64,000 nt of DNA from Methylophilales bacterium BACL14 MAG-120910-bin43 (lineage in GTDB: Bacteria > Pseudomonadota > Gammaproteobacteria > Burkholderiales > Methylophilaceae): the NCBI GenBank assembly GCA_905181685.1, contig CAJIYK010000001.1, positions 124,001-188,000 of the forward strand, given 5' to 3'. The position numbers were made by a program, and so were the translations under genes. Positions 12,378 to 22,337 of the stretch are shown one piece after another. Position 1 is the stretch's first letter; every line of letters begins with the position of its first letter. Below the pieces are notes generated by a model. It saw only the letters and a list, made by a program, of their open reading frames with translations, was not told the origin of the DNA and ran no database searches.

Positions 12378-13289
12378 TTACTCCCACTCCATCGTAGGAA
12401 ATATTTTATTTATATTTCTACCGTTTTGGATATCAAATAATTCCCATTTTTCTGACTCCGATTGGCCTGCTGTATCAATTGTTAATTGAAGGTCCTGATC
12501 GTTATCAATCGCCAACCTAACTTCGTCTCTTAATAATTTAAAATAATTTTGTTCCTTTAAAAAAGCTTCTTTCCATTTTTTTGTAGGAGTCCCATGACCA
12601 GGGATGACTAGATCAATATCCAACATTAAAATTTTGTCGATAACGTCTATGAACCCGTGAATATCGCCATCAATGACTGGGGTTCTTTCTGTGAATAATA
12701 AATCTCCTGCCCAAAGTGTCTTAGTTTTTAAATCTTCGATGGTAACATCGGTTTTTGTATGGGCGATAGAGTAGGCCGTGACCTTTATTTTTCTATTACC
12801 CAAGTCAAAAATTTTACTTTCATTCGGTTTAATTAATATATTAGGTGCAATTTGGATTGATTGATCATTTGGTACATCAAGGTATTCGAGATTTATACGT
12901 TCATAAAACTCTTTTCTAAGTGCCATGGCTTTGGGTAATTCAACATGACCTATAAAATCTACATTTTCTCCAACAAAGGAAGCATTCCCATAAATATGAT
13001 CAAGATGAACATGGGTATTGATTACATATCGAACGGGTAATTTAGAAAATTTCCTGATTGCCGTTTTAAGTTCGTTACCAATTTTAAGAGAACCTCCCGA
13101 ATCAATGACAGCAATTGATTCTTCTCCAACAATAAAACCAATGTTTGCAATATCTCCATGATATGTTTCGTCTACATCCAAATGTTCACCTTGATGAACA
13201 AAAATGCCTGGAGCAACTTCTTCAAATTCAATTGAAGGACTGGAAGCATAAATAAACACACTAAAAGTCAGGAAAAAAATTAACAGCAA
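12378..13289 (-). CDS. MBL-fold hydrolase resembling quinoprotein relay system zinc metallohydrolase
   Basis: FEEVAPGIFVHQGEHLD...IGFIVGEESIAVIDSGGS...YVINTHVHLDHIYGNASF...WAGDLLFTERTPVIDGDIHGFI...VIPGHGTP. Confidence 0.75.
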   Translation of the reverse strand: MLLIFFLTFSVFIYASSPSIEFEEVAPGIFVHQGEHLDVDETYHGDIANIGFIVGEESIAVIDSGGSLKIGNELKTAIRKFSKLPVRYVINTHVHLDHIYGNASFVGENVDFIGHVELPKAMALRKEFYERINLEYLDVPNDQSIQIAPNILIKPNESKIFDLGNRKIKVTAYSIAHTKTDVTIEDLKTKTLWAGDLLFTERTPVIDGDIHGFIDVIDKILMLDIDLVIPGHGTPTKKWKEAFLKEQNYFKLLRDEVRLAIDNDQDLQLTIDTAGQSESEKWELFDIQNGRNINKIFPTMEWE

Positions 13290-13376
13290 AGATATTTCAA
13301 AAAAAAGTTTTTTCTATATCTAATCATATAAATTTATTATAATCTGTTTATAAAATTTAACTAGTTAACAAGCCAG

Positions 13377-13976
13377 ATGAACAATAATACCAAATATACA
13401 AACGTAGCCATTGCCTTACATTGGTTGATTGGCATTGCCATTTTATTTATGTTTGTTCTTGGTTGGTTTATGACAGAGCTACCTAAAGAAACGCCTAAGA
13501 CAACTAGTTTTGATATATTTAATCTGGGCCTCATAACATGGGAAGTAGAAGAGGAGCAATCACAAAGGGCCTTTTACTTTAATCTTCATAAGTCAATTGG
13601 CCTGAGTTTACTTATGCTTATTGTTTTAAGAATGTACTGGCGATTTACCCATCGCCCACCTGCTTTTCTTAGTTCGATGAAACTTTGGGAAAAACGCTTA
13701 GCAAAAGCTACGCACCACTCACTTTATCTACTTATGTTTCTCATCCCTCTATCAGGAATCATAATGTCTGCTGGCAGCAAATATGGAATAAAGTGGTTTG
13801 GTATTAAAGTAATTCCTGGTTTTGATGACAAGGCGATCAGAGAATTATTTTTTGAATTCCATGAAATTTTTGGCCTACTCCTTCTATTACTTCTCATATT
13901 CCATATACTCGGTGCAATTAAGCACTCCATTGTTGATAAAGACGGCACACTGAGAAGGATGTGGTTCAGCAAATAA
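13377..13976 (+). CDS. Cytochrome b561-family membrane protein
   Basis: VAIALHWLIGIAILFMFVLGWFM, FNLHKSIGLSLLMLIVLRMYWRF, THHSLYLLMFLIPLSGIIMS, FHEIFGLLLLLLLIFHILGAIKHSI. Confidence 0.88.
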   Translation: MNNNTKYTNVAIALHWLIGIAILFMFVLGWFMTELPKETPKTTSFDIFNLGLITWEVEEEQSQRAFYFNLHKSIGLSLLMLIVLRMYWRFTHRPPAFLSSMKLWEKRLAKATHHSLYLLMFLIPLSGIIMSAGSKYGIKWFGIKVIPGFDDKAIRELFFEFHEIFGLLLLLLLIFHILGAIKHSIVDKDGTLRRMWFSK

Positions 13977-14037
13977 ATTTGGGCAGCTAATCTAATTAGT
14001 CGCAACCATTCAATAACGCCTTTGCCTAATAAAAAAA

Positions 14038-14878
14038 ATGAAAAAAGAAATGCTCACAATTTTTAATCATGATCGTAATATTTTTAAAAGTAAATATATT
14101 TATCCGGTTGTCTCAAGACGATCAATGGGGCTATCTTTAGGAATAAATTTAAACACTAATAATGCATGTAATTGGCAATGTATCTACTGCCAAGTATCAG
14201 ACCTAACCCGAGGTAAACCAGAAAAAATTGATCTAGATCTTCTCGAAAATGAACTTGATAAATGGCTTGATAACATTGTTAATGGTAACTTCCTAAGTGA
14301 ATGTGCCTCTCATAAAGTTGATTTTAAAGACATTGCCTTTTCTGGTAATGGTGAGCCAACTGCTACACCAGAATTTGAACCTATAGTCAAAATTGTTTTA
14401 GAAAAAATAAATAAATTCCAGCTATCAAATACTATTAAATTAAGGTTAATTACTAACGGAAGTTATTTGAATAAAGAAAATGTTCAGCAAGGCTTAGAAC
14501 ACATGAAATCCGTTAATCATGAAGTTTGGTTTAAGATTGATCATGTAAATCCAAAAGAGGCCCAAAAAATAAATCGTATTAATTTATCAATCGCAAGCTT
14601 AACGAAAAACTTAAAAAGTGCTTTGTCTATTTCTCCTACGATAGTGCAGACATGCCTACTTAAAATTAATAAAGAACTTCCATCACAACATTTTATAAAT
14701 GAGTATATTAATTTTCTAGAGCCCTATGCTTACCAAGCTTAAAGGGATTCACCTTTATAGTATGGTGCGTCCTTCTCAACAAAAAACTGATTTACAAATA
14801 GAGGCTTTAGATAAAAGCGAGTTACAAATAATTGCTGATAAAATGAATGTCTTAAAAACAAAAATAGAATGTTATTAA
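14038..14878 (+). CDS. Radical SAM protein (frameshifted near 14730)
   Basis: NNACNWQCIYCQV (CxxxxxC..C type cluster context), AFSGNGEPTATPEFEPIV; tail LKGIHLYSMVRPSQQKTDLQIEAL in another frame. Confidence 0.8.
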
Positions 14879-14973
14879 ATTTTATGATTTACGAAATTTT
14901 TTTATCACCGCTTTTATAGTTCATTTTCACAGTCAGTTGTGGTCAGCCAGACCAAGAATGGAATTCTTATGGC

Positions 14974-16638
14974 ATGGATTTAAGTAACCAACGTTTTTCT
15001 AGAATCACTCAAATTAATAAAACGAATGTTGAGACTTTGGAGATGGCCTGGCAGGTTCAAACTGGAGTGCAGGCAACTTTTCAATCGACACCCATTGTTC
15101 ATAAAGGGGTCATGTTTGTTTCGCTCCCTTTCAATAATGTACTTGCTTTGGATGCCAAAACTGGAAATGAAATTTGGCGTTATGAGCATGATCTTAACCC
15201 TAACTGGAAACTTTGTTGTGGTCCTTCAAACAGGGGAGTTGCACTTCAAGGTAAACAATTATTCTTTGGTACGGTAGATGCGCGACTTATTTCTCTAAAT
15301 ATTAAAACGGGAGAAAAAATATGGGATATCAATGTTGTCAAAAACAATGTTGAGACTGAATCTATAAGCGACCTGGATGAATCTGATACCAATTCTGATA
15401 AACAAATAAGTGGTGGGACTGGCGTAGGTATTTCTATGGCGCCGGTGGTCTATAACGGCAAAGTGATTATCGGCATCACCGGCGTAGGATATGGGCTTCA
15501 TATAGAGGAAGAAGGAGCTAATACACCATTAGGTGCAGTGGTTGGTGTATCAGGGAAATACGGTCGGTCAGGTTTTTTAGCGGCTTACGATATACATTCT
15601 GGTCAGCAAATATGGCAATTTAATACTATTTTAGAGAGTGGATGGGAAGGAAATTTTAATAACTTTATTGAAGATGGGCTTACTTTAAACAGAGATATTT
15701 ATCATGAAAAGGCTACCTTAGACAAATATCCTAATGCGGCAGAATTTGGAGGAGGGTCTGCATGGACAACCCCTGCCATAGACAAGGAAACAAATACCCT
15801 TTTCTTTGGTACAGGGAATCCTTCTCCTCAAATGAGTGGAGAAACTCGGCCGGGTGATAATTTATATACTGTATCCATTGTCGCACTTGATGCTGAAACG
15901 GGGAAATTGAAATGGTACTACCAACAAGTTCCTCATGATATATGGGGATATGATGTTGCTAGCCCACCTGTACTTTTTTATGCATATCATGATGGTCAAG
16001 TCATTCCTGCTGTCGCCCAGGCAAGTAAAACTGGATGGTTATATATTATAAATAGAGACACGGGAGCGCTTATATTAAAATCAGAAGCATTTGTACCCCA
16101 GAGTAATCTCTTTGCTGGGGCATCAAAGGAGGGGACTATTATTTACCCTGGTATCTTAGGGGGTTCTAATTGGTCTCCTATCAGCATTAATTCAGATTTA
16201 AATCTTGCCTTTGTCTCAGGCATTCATGCTCCAATCAAATATACACTTCATGAAAAAAATACTGAAAACGGAATCACTGAATATACAAGTTCAGAGCCCA
16301 CAAATGACCCGCAGTGGGGTCTGCTTTCAGCAATCAATTTATCAACAGGTAAAATACAATGGCAGTATAAAACACCACAGCCACTTGTTGGAGGAACGTT
16401 ATCTACCAAAGGGGGTTTAGTATTTCTGGGTGAAGGCAATGGAAATTTTAATGCCATCGATGCGGCTTCTGGAAAATTGCTTTGGCAAACTTATATTGAT
16501 GCTGGCGTTAATGCACCGCCCATCACCTACCTTATAGATGGGGAACAGTATATCGCTGTCGTCGCCGGTGGTAATAAAATTATGGGCTTTTCTCAGGGTG
16601 ATTATATAAGTGTTTATAAACTTCCAAAAGCTGAATGA
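14974..16638 (+). CDS. PQQ-dependent dehydrogenase (quinoprotein ADH family), probable lipoprotein, N-terminus disrupted
   Basis: Propeller W-motif repeats (GNEIWRY, GEKIWD, GQQIWQF, GKIQWQY, GKLLWQT), vicinal disulfide context KLCCGPSNRG, FGTGNPSPQMSGETRPGDNLYT. Coding continues upstream as ITVSCGQPDQEWNSYG (lipobox-like) but is interrupted by a stop at 14917-14919. Confidence 0.88.
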   Translation: MDLSNQRFSRITQINKTNVETLEMAWQVQTGVQATFQSTPIVHKGVMFVSLPFNNVLALDAKTGNEIWRYEHDLNPNWKLCCGPSNRGVALQGKQLFFGTVDARLISLNIKTGEKIWDINVVKNNVETESISDLDESDTNSDKQISGGTGVGISMAPVVYNGKVIIGITGVGYGLHIEEEGANTPLGAVVGVSGKYGRSGFLAAYDIHSGQQIWQFNTILESGWEGNFNNFIEDGLTLNRDIYHEKATLDKYPNAAEFGGGSAWTTPAIDKETNTLFFGTGNPSPQMSGETRPGDNLYTVSIVALDAETGKLKWYYQQVPHDIWGYDVASPPVLFYAYHDGQVIPAVAQASKTGWLYIINRDTGALILKSEAFVPQSNLFAGASKEGTIIYPGILGGSNWSPISINSDLNLAFVSGIHAPIKYTLHEKNTENGITEYTSSEPTNDPQWGLLSAINLSTGKIQWQYKTPQPLVGGTLSTKGGLVFLGEGNGNFNAIDAASGKLLWQTYIDAGVNAPPITYLIDGEQYIAVVAGGNKIMGFSQGDYISVYKLPKAE

Positions 16639-16666
16639 ATTCATTGAAGAAAATATAAATTCTTAA

Positions 16667-17386
16667 ATGGTTAAATTTTCTTTAATAATCATTCATCTTT
16701 TTTACGGTTTTTTTCAAGCGCTATATATTTTGTATATCAATGACAAACCGAAAAAGAGATACATAAAAAACTGGTCAAAAAGACTTTTAAGTATCTTAAA
16801 AATTCATTTGGAAATAAACCAAGATTTAAACAAACTTTTATCTAATAAACATTTTTTAATTGTAAGCAACCATATCTCATGGTTAGATATTTTCTTAATT
16901 AACTCCATCGTTCCTATTTCTTTTTTATCAAAGGGTGATGTAGCAAGATGGCCACTCATTGGCAAATTAACTAAATGTGCAGACACGATTTATATAAAGA
17001 GAGGAAACAAAAAATCACTCTCAATGGCATCAAATCAAATTGAGAAAAAGTTAAATAAAATGGATAGCGTGTATTTTTTTCCTGAGGGTTTTGCAACGGA
17101 TGGATCTAGATTGCTCCCCTTTAAAAGTAACTTTTTTCAAACTGCTATCAATTGCAATATAAATATCTTACCTTTATCGATACGATATACTTCTGATGGT
17201 AAATTTTCCTCTGCTCCTTCCTATGCAGGAGATATCAGCCTTGCCCAATCAATGTGGGCCTTAATAAAGGTAAAAAATTTAACAGCACACATATCTGTGC
17301 TCCCAGCAGTATCCAGTAAAAAAAATAGAAAATTTATTGCAAATGAGGCACATCAGAAAATATATAAAGCTTTAAGCACAATTTAA
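16667..17386 (+). CDS. 1-acyl-sn-glycerol-3-phosphate acyltransferase family protein
   Basis: FLIVSNHISWLDIFLIN (NHxxxxD), FFPEGFATDGSRLLPFKSNFF. Confidence 0.85.
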   Translation: MVKFSLIIIHLFYGFFQALYILYINDKPKKRYIKNWSKRLLSILKIHLEINQDLNKLLSNKHFLIVSNHISWLDIFLINSIVPISFLSKGDVARWPLIGKLTKCADTIYIKRGNKKSLSMASNQIEKKLNKMDSVYFFPEGFATDGSRLLPFKSNFFQTAINCNINILPLSIRYTSDGKFSSAPSYAGDISLAQSMWALIKVKNLTAHISVLPAVSSKKNRKFIANEAHQKIYKALSTI

Positions 17387-17460
17387 ATAGCATCATTATT
17401 TTTAATTTGGCTATATGAATTCAATCCTGTAACCTTATTTTTTACTTTACAGTATATTTT

Positions 17461-17739
17461 ATGAAGTCAAATTATAACCATCAACTTAATGTTCTAATAA
17501 AATTGAGGGCAAAAATAATTCGCCCACTCTTATTTTTAACTATAGCTCCATATTTCTTTTTTATTGGAGTTATTGCATTTAAACCCGAAATGTTTAGTCC
17601 TTTCATTTTTGATACTCATATTTCCTTAGGGATTTTTTTAGGATTAGTACTTATTCTTTTGATATTCATCATTACGATCATATATGTTTATCTAGCCAAC
17701 AAATTTATTGAGCCACAGATTAGTGCCATCAAGAAATAA
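17461..17739 (+). CDS. DUF485-like small membrane protein adjacent to acetate symporter
   Basis: 92 aa, two TM segments, immediately upstream of actP-like gene. Confidence 0.65.
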   Translation: MKSNYNHQLNVLIKLRAKIIRPLLFLTIAPYFFFIGVIAFKPEMFSPFIFDTHISLGIFLGLVLILLIFIITIIYVYLANKFIEPQISAIKK

Positions 17740-19372
17740 TGAATAAATTAATTTTATCAATCTTATTATTTAGCAACCTTTGCTCTAGCCAGTGATGGTA
17801 ATAGTGGAGACAATCATATCTCTATCATCATGTTTGTTTTATTTGTTTCTGTCACCCTTTTCATTACCTACTGGGCCTCAAAAAAGTCTTCAACTGCAGA
17901 TGGGTTTTATACGGCGGGTGGGAATATTTCAGGCTTACAAAACGGATTAGCCATATCTGGAGATTTTATGTCGGCTGCATCTTTTTTAGGCATTTCTGGG
18001 CTGGTATATTTAACAGGATTCGATGGATTAATATACTCAATTGGTTTTTTAATTGGTTGGCCCATTATTCTTTTATTAATTGCTGAGCCGTTAAGGAATC
18101 TTGGAAAATATAGCTTCGCTGATGTTGTTTCCTTTCGCCTTAAACCAAAGACCCATTAGGATTTTAGCTGCGTGTGGATCACTTTCCACCGTTATTTTAT
18201 ACCTAATCGCTCAAATGGTAGGGGCAGGCAAACTTATTGAAATTCTTTTTGGATTACCTTATTACTCGGCTGTCATGATTGTTGGGGGGTTAATGATTCT
18301 ATATGTCACCTTTGGTGGAATGTTGGCGACGACGTGGGTGCAAATTATCAAAGCTATTTTATTATTGTTTGGGGCAACTGTTATTGCGGTGCTTGTGCTA
18401 TTTCAATTTAATTTTGATTTAAATTTATTCTTTAATGAGGCAACAAGTATTCATAAAAAGGGGATTACTATTTTATCTCCGGGTGGCTTAATCTCAGATC
18501 CAATCTCAGCAGTTTCACTAGGTCTTGCTTTAATGTTTGGAACAGCTGGCTTACCTCATATTTTAATGAGATTTTTTACGGTCCCCAATGCCATACAAGC
18601 AAGAAAATCTGTTGCATACGCAACTGGATTTATCGGTTACTTTTATCTATTAACTTTTATTATTGGCTTTGGTGCTATCATTTTAATTTCAAATAATCCA
18701 GCTTATCTTGATGCCTCTAATACGCTGATTGGAGGCAACAATATGGCTGCCATTCATTTAGCTGATGCTGTGGGAGGCGAAATATTGCTAGGCTTCATTT
18801 CTGCTGTAGCATTTGCCACAATTTTAGCTGTAGTATCTGGACTTACGCTTGCAGGTGCCTCTGCAATCTCACACGATTTATATGCTAATGCTTTTCTAAA
18901 AGGAAAACAAAGTGAAAAAAATGAAATGTTTGTTTCCAAATTAGCAACTATATTGCTTGGTATTCTAACTATTTATCTTGGTATTATTTTTCAAAATCAA
19001 AATGTTGCCTTTATGGTTGGGCTCGCCTTTGCAATTGCGGCAAGTGCAAATTTTCCTTTATTGTTACTCTCAATTTACTGGAAAAAACTGACAACTAGAG
19101 GTGCGGTGATTGGCGGTTCTCTTGGATTATTCTCCGCAATCACATTTGTCGTTTTAGGTCCGGTTGTTTGGGTAGATGTTTTAGGGAATCCTAACCCAAT
19201 CTTTCCCTACAAATATCCGGCATTATTTTCCATGACAATCACGTTTATAACTATTTGGATACTTTGTACATTCGATAGGTCTGAGAATGGATATAAAGAA
19301 ATTAATAAATTTGATTCTCAATATTTTAGATCCCAGACCGGGATTGGTATTGATGCTAACACTTCACACTAA
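17739..19372 (+). CDS. actP: Cation/acetate symporter, sodium:solute symporter family (frameshifts near 17770 and 18140)
   Basis: [43 protein letters not shown]+[38 protein letters not shown]. Confidence 0.88.
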
Positions 19373-19381
19373 CTTATTAAT

Positions 19382-19822
19382 ATGCTGACTTGGAAAAAAA
19401 TCGAGGACTTTGTAAAAAATGGTGTTCCCGCACCTGAAAATAAAGTTATCAAGACTGAGGAAGAATGGAGGAAGTTATTAAGTGATGATGTTTTTTTTAT
19501 AACAAGGCAATCAGGCACGGAACATGCTTTTAGCTCAGAAATGTGTTCACGTTTTGAGCCTGGGATTTATGCTTGTGCGTGCTGTGGAACATTACTTTTT
19601 GATGCCTCAGAAAAATTTGATTCACAATCAGGCTGGCCTTCCTTCACGCAACCTTTAAAAGAAAACGCAATCGCTTATACTGCTGACACGACTCATATGA
19701 TGACAAGAATTGAAGTGACATGTAATTGCTGTGATGCACATCTTGGGCACGTATTCCCAGACGGCCCTGAGCCATCAGGTTTAAGGTATTGTATTAATTC
19801 GCTTTCTTTGAAAAGAGAGTAG
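19382..19822 (+). CDS. msrB: Peptide-methionine (R)-S-oxide reductase
   Basis: TRQSGTEHAFSSE, CACCGTLLFDASEKFDSQSGWPSF, CNCCDAHLGHVFPDGPEPSGLRYCINSLSL. Confidence 0.96.
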   Translation: MLTWKKIEDFVKNGVPAPENKVIKTEEEWRKLLSDDVFFITRQSGTEHAFSSEMCSRFEPGIYACACCGTLLFDASEKFDSQSGWPSFTQPLKENAIAYTADTTHMMTRIEVTCNCCDAHLGHVFPDGPEPSGLRYCINSLSLKRE

Positions 19823-19825
19823 ATT

Positions 19826-20887
19826 TTAATGGAATTGTTTACTATATTTTCTAATCGTTTCAAGCATTGCTGATACATTTTCTACCGGCGTAAACTGTGT
19901 AATACCGTGCCCTAAATTAAAAATATGGCCCTCGCCAATTCCGTAATCATCCAGCACTTTTTTTACTGATGCTTCAATTACTTTGGGTTCAGATAATAAA
20001 ATTGATGGGTCAAGGTTACCTTGCAATGTAATTTGATCATTTACTTCGTTTCTTGCTTTATTTAAATTTGTTTGCCAATCCAACCCTATACCATCTGCAC
20101 CAATTTTTGCTTGTTTTCCAATCCATTGACCCCCACCTTTAGTAAAAATAATTTTAGGGATTTTATCAAAACCTAGGATATTTAGATTTGAAATAATAAC
20201 TTTCATATAATTTAATGAATATTGTTCATATTCATGATGTGCAAGAATGCCCCCCCAGGTATCAAATAACATAACCACATCAGCACCCGCTTTTATTTGA
20301 CATGCTAAATATCTTGATACTGTTTCGGCATTTATTTTTAGAATATGGTTCATTAAGTCAGGCCGTGAATACATCATTTTCTTTATTCTCATGAAATCTG
20401 TACCTCCTTGACCTTCAATCATATAGGTAGCTAATGTCCAAGGGCTTCCTGAAAAACCTATAAGAGGGACTCTGCCATTAAGTGCCTCTTTGATTGATTT
20501 AACTGCATCAAAAACATATTTCAAACTTTCCTCAACATCAGGAATATCTAATTTGAAAATTGCTTCCTCATTTTGCAAAGGATATTTAAATTTAGGCCCT
20601 TCCCCCTCTACGAAGTGAAGTCCCAATCCCATTGCATCGGGGACCGTTAAAATATCTGAAAATAGAATAGCGGCATCTAAATATGGGTATCGATCAAGTG
20701 GCTGCAAGGCTACTTCCGTCGCGAAGTTTTTGTTTTTACAGAGCTCTAAGAAGCTTCCTGCTGTTTTTCTTGATGCTCTATATTCTGGTAGGTATCGGCC
20801 CGCCTGTCTCATCATCCATACAGGGGTATAAGGAGTTGCTTCTCTTCTTAAGGTTTTTAAAAAAGAGTCGTTTATTATTTTTGTCAT
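19826..20887 (-). CDS. hemE: Uroporphyrinogen decarboxylase
   Basis: TPVWMMRQAGRYLPEYRASR, FSGSPWTLATYMIEG, GNLDPSIL. Confidence 0.97.
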   Translation of the reverse strand: MTKIINDSFLKTLRREATPYTPVWMMRQAGRYLPEYRASRKTAGSFLELCKNKNFATEVALQPLDRYPYLDAAILFSDILTVPDAMGLGLHFVEGEGPKFKYPLQNEEAIFKLDIPDVEESLKYVFDAVKSIKEALNGRVPLIGFSGSPWTLATYMIEGQGGTDFMRIKKMMYSRPDLMNHILKINAETVSRYLACQIKAGADVVMLFDTWGGILAHHEYEQYSLNYMKVIISNLNILGFDKIPKIIFTKGGGQWIGKQAKIGADGIGLDWQTNLNKARNEVNDQITLQGNLDPSILLSEPKVIEASVKKVLDDYGIGEGHIFNLGHGITQFTPVENVSAMLETIRKYSKQFH

Positions 20888-20906
20888 GAATTTGAGGGAA
20901 TTGCTT

Positions 20907-22337
20907 TTATCGAGGTAGAGTCGTTTTACCCATCAAAAATTCGTCAACAGATCGAGCACATTGTCGGCCCTCTCTAATTGCCCATACTACGAGAGATTGA
21001 CCTCTTCTCATATCGCCTGCAGCAAAAACTTTATTTTTAGAGGTGGCGTATGAGCTCTCTCCCTCTGTATCAGCTTTAGCATTTCCACGTTGATCTTTTT
21101 CGACATTAAATAGGTCTAGAATTTTTTGCTGGGGACTAATAAAACCCATCGCTAGCAACACGAGATCTGCTTTCAATTTAAATTCAGATCCAGGAATTTC
21201 TTTCATTTTTCCATCTTCCCATTTAACTTTACTTGCTATCAATTCTTTAACTTTACCGTTGCCATCATCAACAAATGATTTTGTAGCAATCGACCAATCT
21301 CTATCACAACCCTCTTCATGTGAGCTTGATGTTCTCATCTTAAGCGGCCAATAAGGCCATGCTAATAATTTGTTTTCATTTTCTGGGGGCTGCGGCATTA
21401 GTTCAAATTGTGAAATTGAAGCAGCGCCATGGCGGTTTGAAGTTCCAACACAATCCGATCCTGTATCTCCACCTCCGATCACCACAACATGTTTGTTTGT
21501 AGCCATGATTTGGTCCTTAAATTTATCACCGGCAACAACCTTATTTTGCAGTGGTAAGAAATCCATTGCGAAATGCACACCATCTAAGTCCCTGCCTGGT
21601 ATTGGCAGATCTCTTGGCCATTCTGCCCCGCCGGCAAGAATCACTGCATCATATTCATTTATAAGATCATCAGGTTTAACGTTTTCACCTACGTTTTGAT
21701 TAGTTTTAAATACAACGCCCTCTTCTTCCATCTGTTTGACTCTTCGGTCAATATGTATTTTCTCCATCTTAAAATCTGGGATACCGTATCTAAGTAATCC
21801 ACCTATTCGGTCATTTTTCTCAAGAACAACAACATGATGACCAACACGGGCTAATTGTTGAGCAGCTGCCATTCCGGCAGGGCCTGAACCAACGATTGCT
21901 ATTTTTTTTCCTGTTTTAATTTTTGTAACTTGAGGCAATACCCAATTATTCTCCCATGCCTTATCTATAATTGCGTGTTCTATTGACTTGATGCCCACAG
22001 GATCTGAATTGATATTAAGTGTGCAAGCAGACTCACAGGGTGCTGGGCAAATTCTACTGGTGAATTCAGGGAAATTATTTGTTGAATGTAAGACTTCCAA
22101 TGCACCTTCCCAGTCTTGCTTATAAACGAGATCATTCCAGTCAGGAATAATATTATTAACTGGGCATCCATTATTACAAAATGGAATTCCACAATCCATA
22201 CAGCGTGCGCCTTGGGTTTTTGCCTCCTCATCTGAAAGATGCATTACAAATTCTTTATAGTTTTTTACTCTTTCAGCAGGAGCTACATAACCCTCTGCAA
22301 GTCGGGGGAAGTCTAAAAATCCGGTTACCTTTCCCAT
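20907..22337 (-). CDS. gltD: Glutamate synthase small subunit
   Basis: [71 protein letters not shown]-like segment. Confidence 0.96.
   Translation of the reverse strand: MGKVTGFLDFPRLAEGYVAPAERVKNYKEFVMHLSDEEAKTQGARCMDCGIPFCNNGCPVNNIIPDWNDLVYKQDWEGALEVLHSTNNFPEFTSRICPAPCESACTLNINSDPVGIKSIEHAIIDKAWENNWVLPQVTKIKTGKKIAIVGSGPAGMAAAQQLARVGHHVVVLEKNDRIGGLLRYGIPDFKMEKIHIDRRVKQMEEEGVVFKTNQNVGENVKPDDLINEYDAVILAGGAEWPRDLPIPGRDLDGVHFAMDFLPLQNKVVAGDKFKDQIMATNKHVVVIGGGDTGSDCVGTSNRHGAASISQFELMPQPPENENKLLAWPYWPLKMRTSSSHEEGCDRDWSIATKSFVDDGNGKVKELIASKVKWEDGKMKEIPGSEFKLKADLVLLAMGFISPQQKILDLFNVEKDQRGNAKADTEGESSYATSKNKVFAAGDMRRGQSLVVWAIREGRQCARSVDEFLMGKTTLPR

Noticed and set aside
14974-16638. Calling this gene xoxF or mxaF methanol dehydrogenase
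   Set aside because: Family-level match to quinoproteins only; active-site motifs (WGYD, SGKYG) differ from those of known methanol dehydrogenases.
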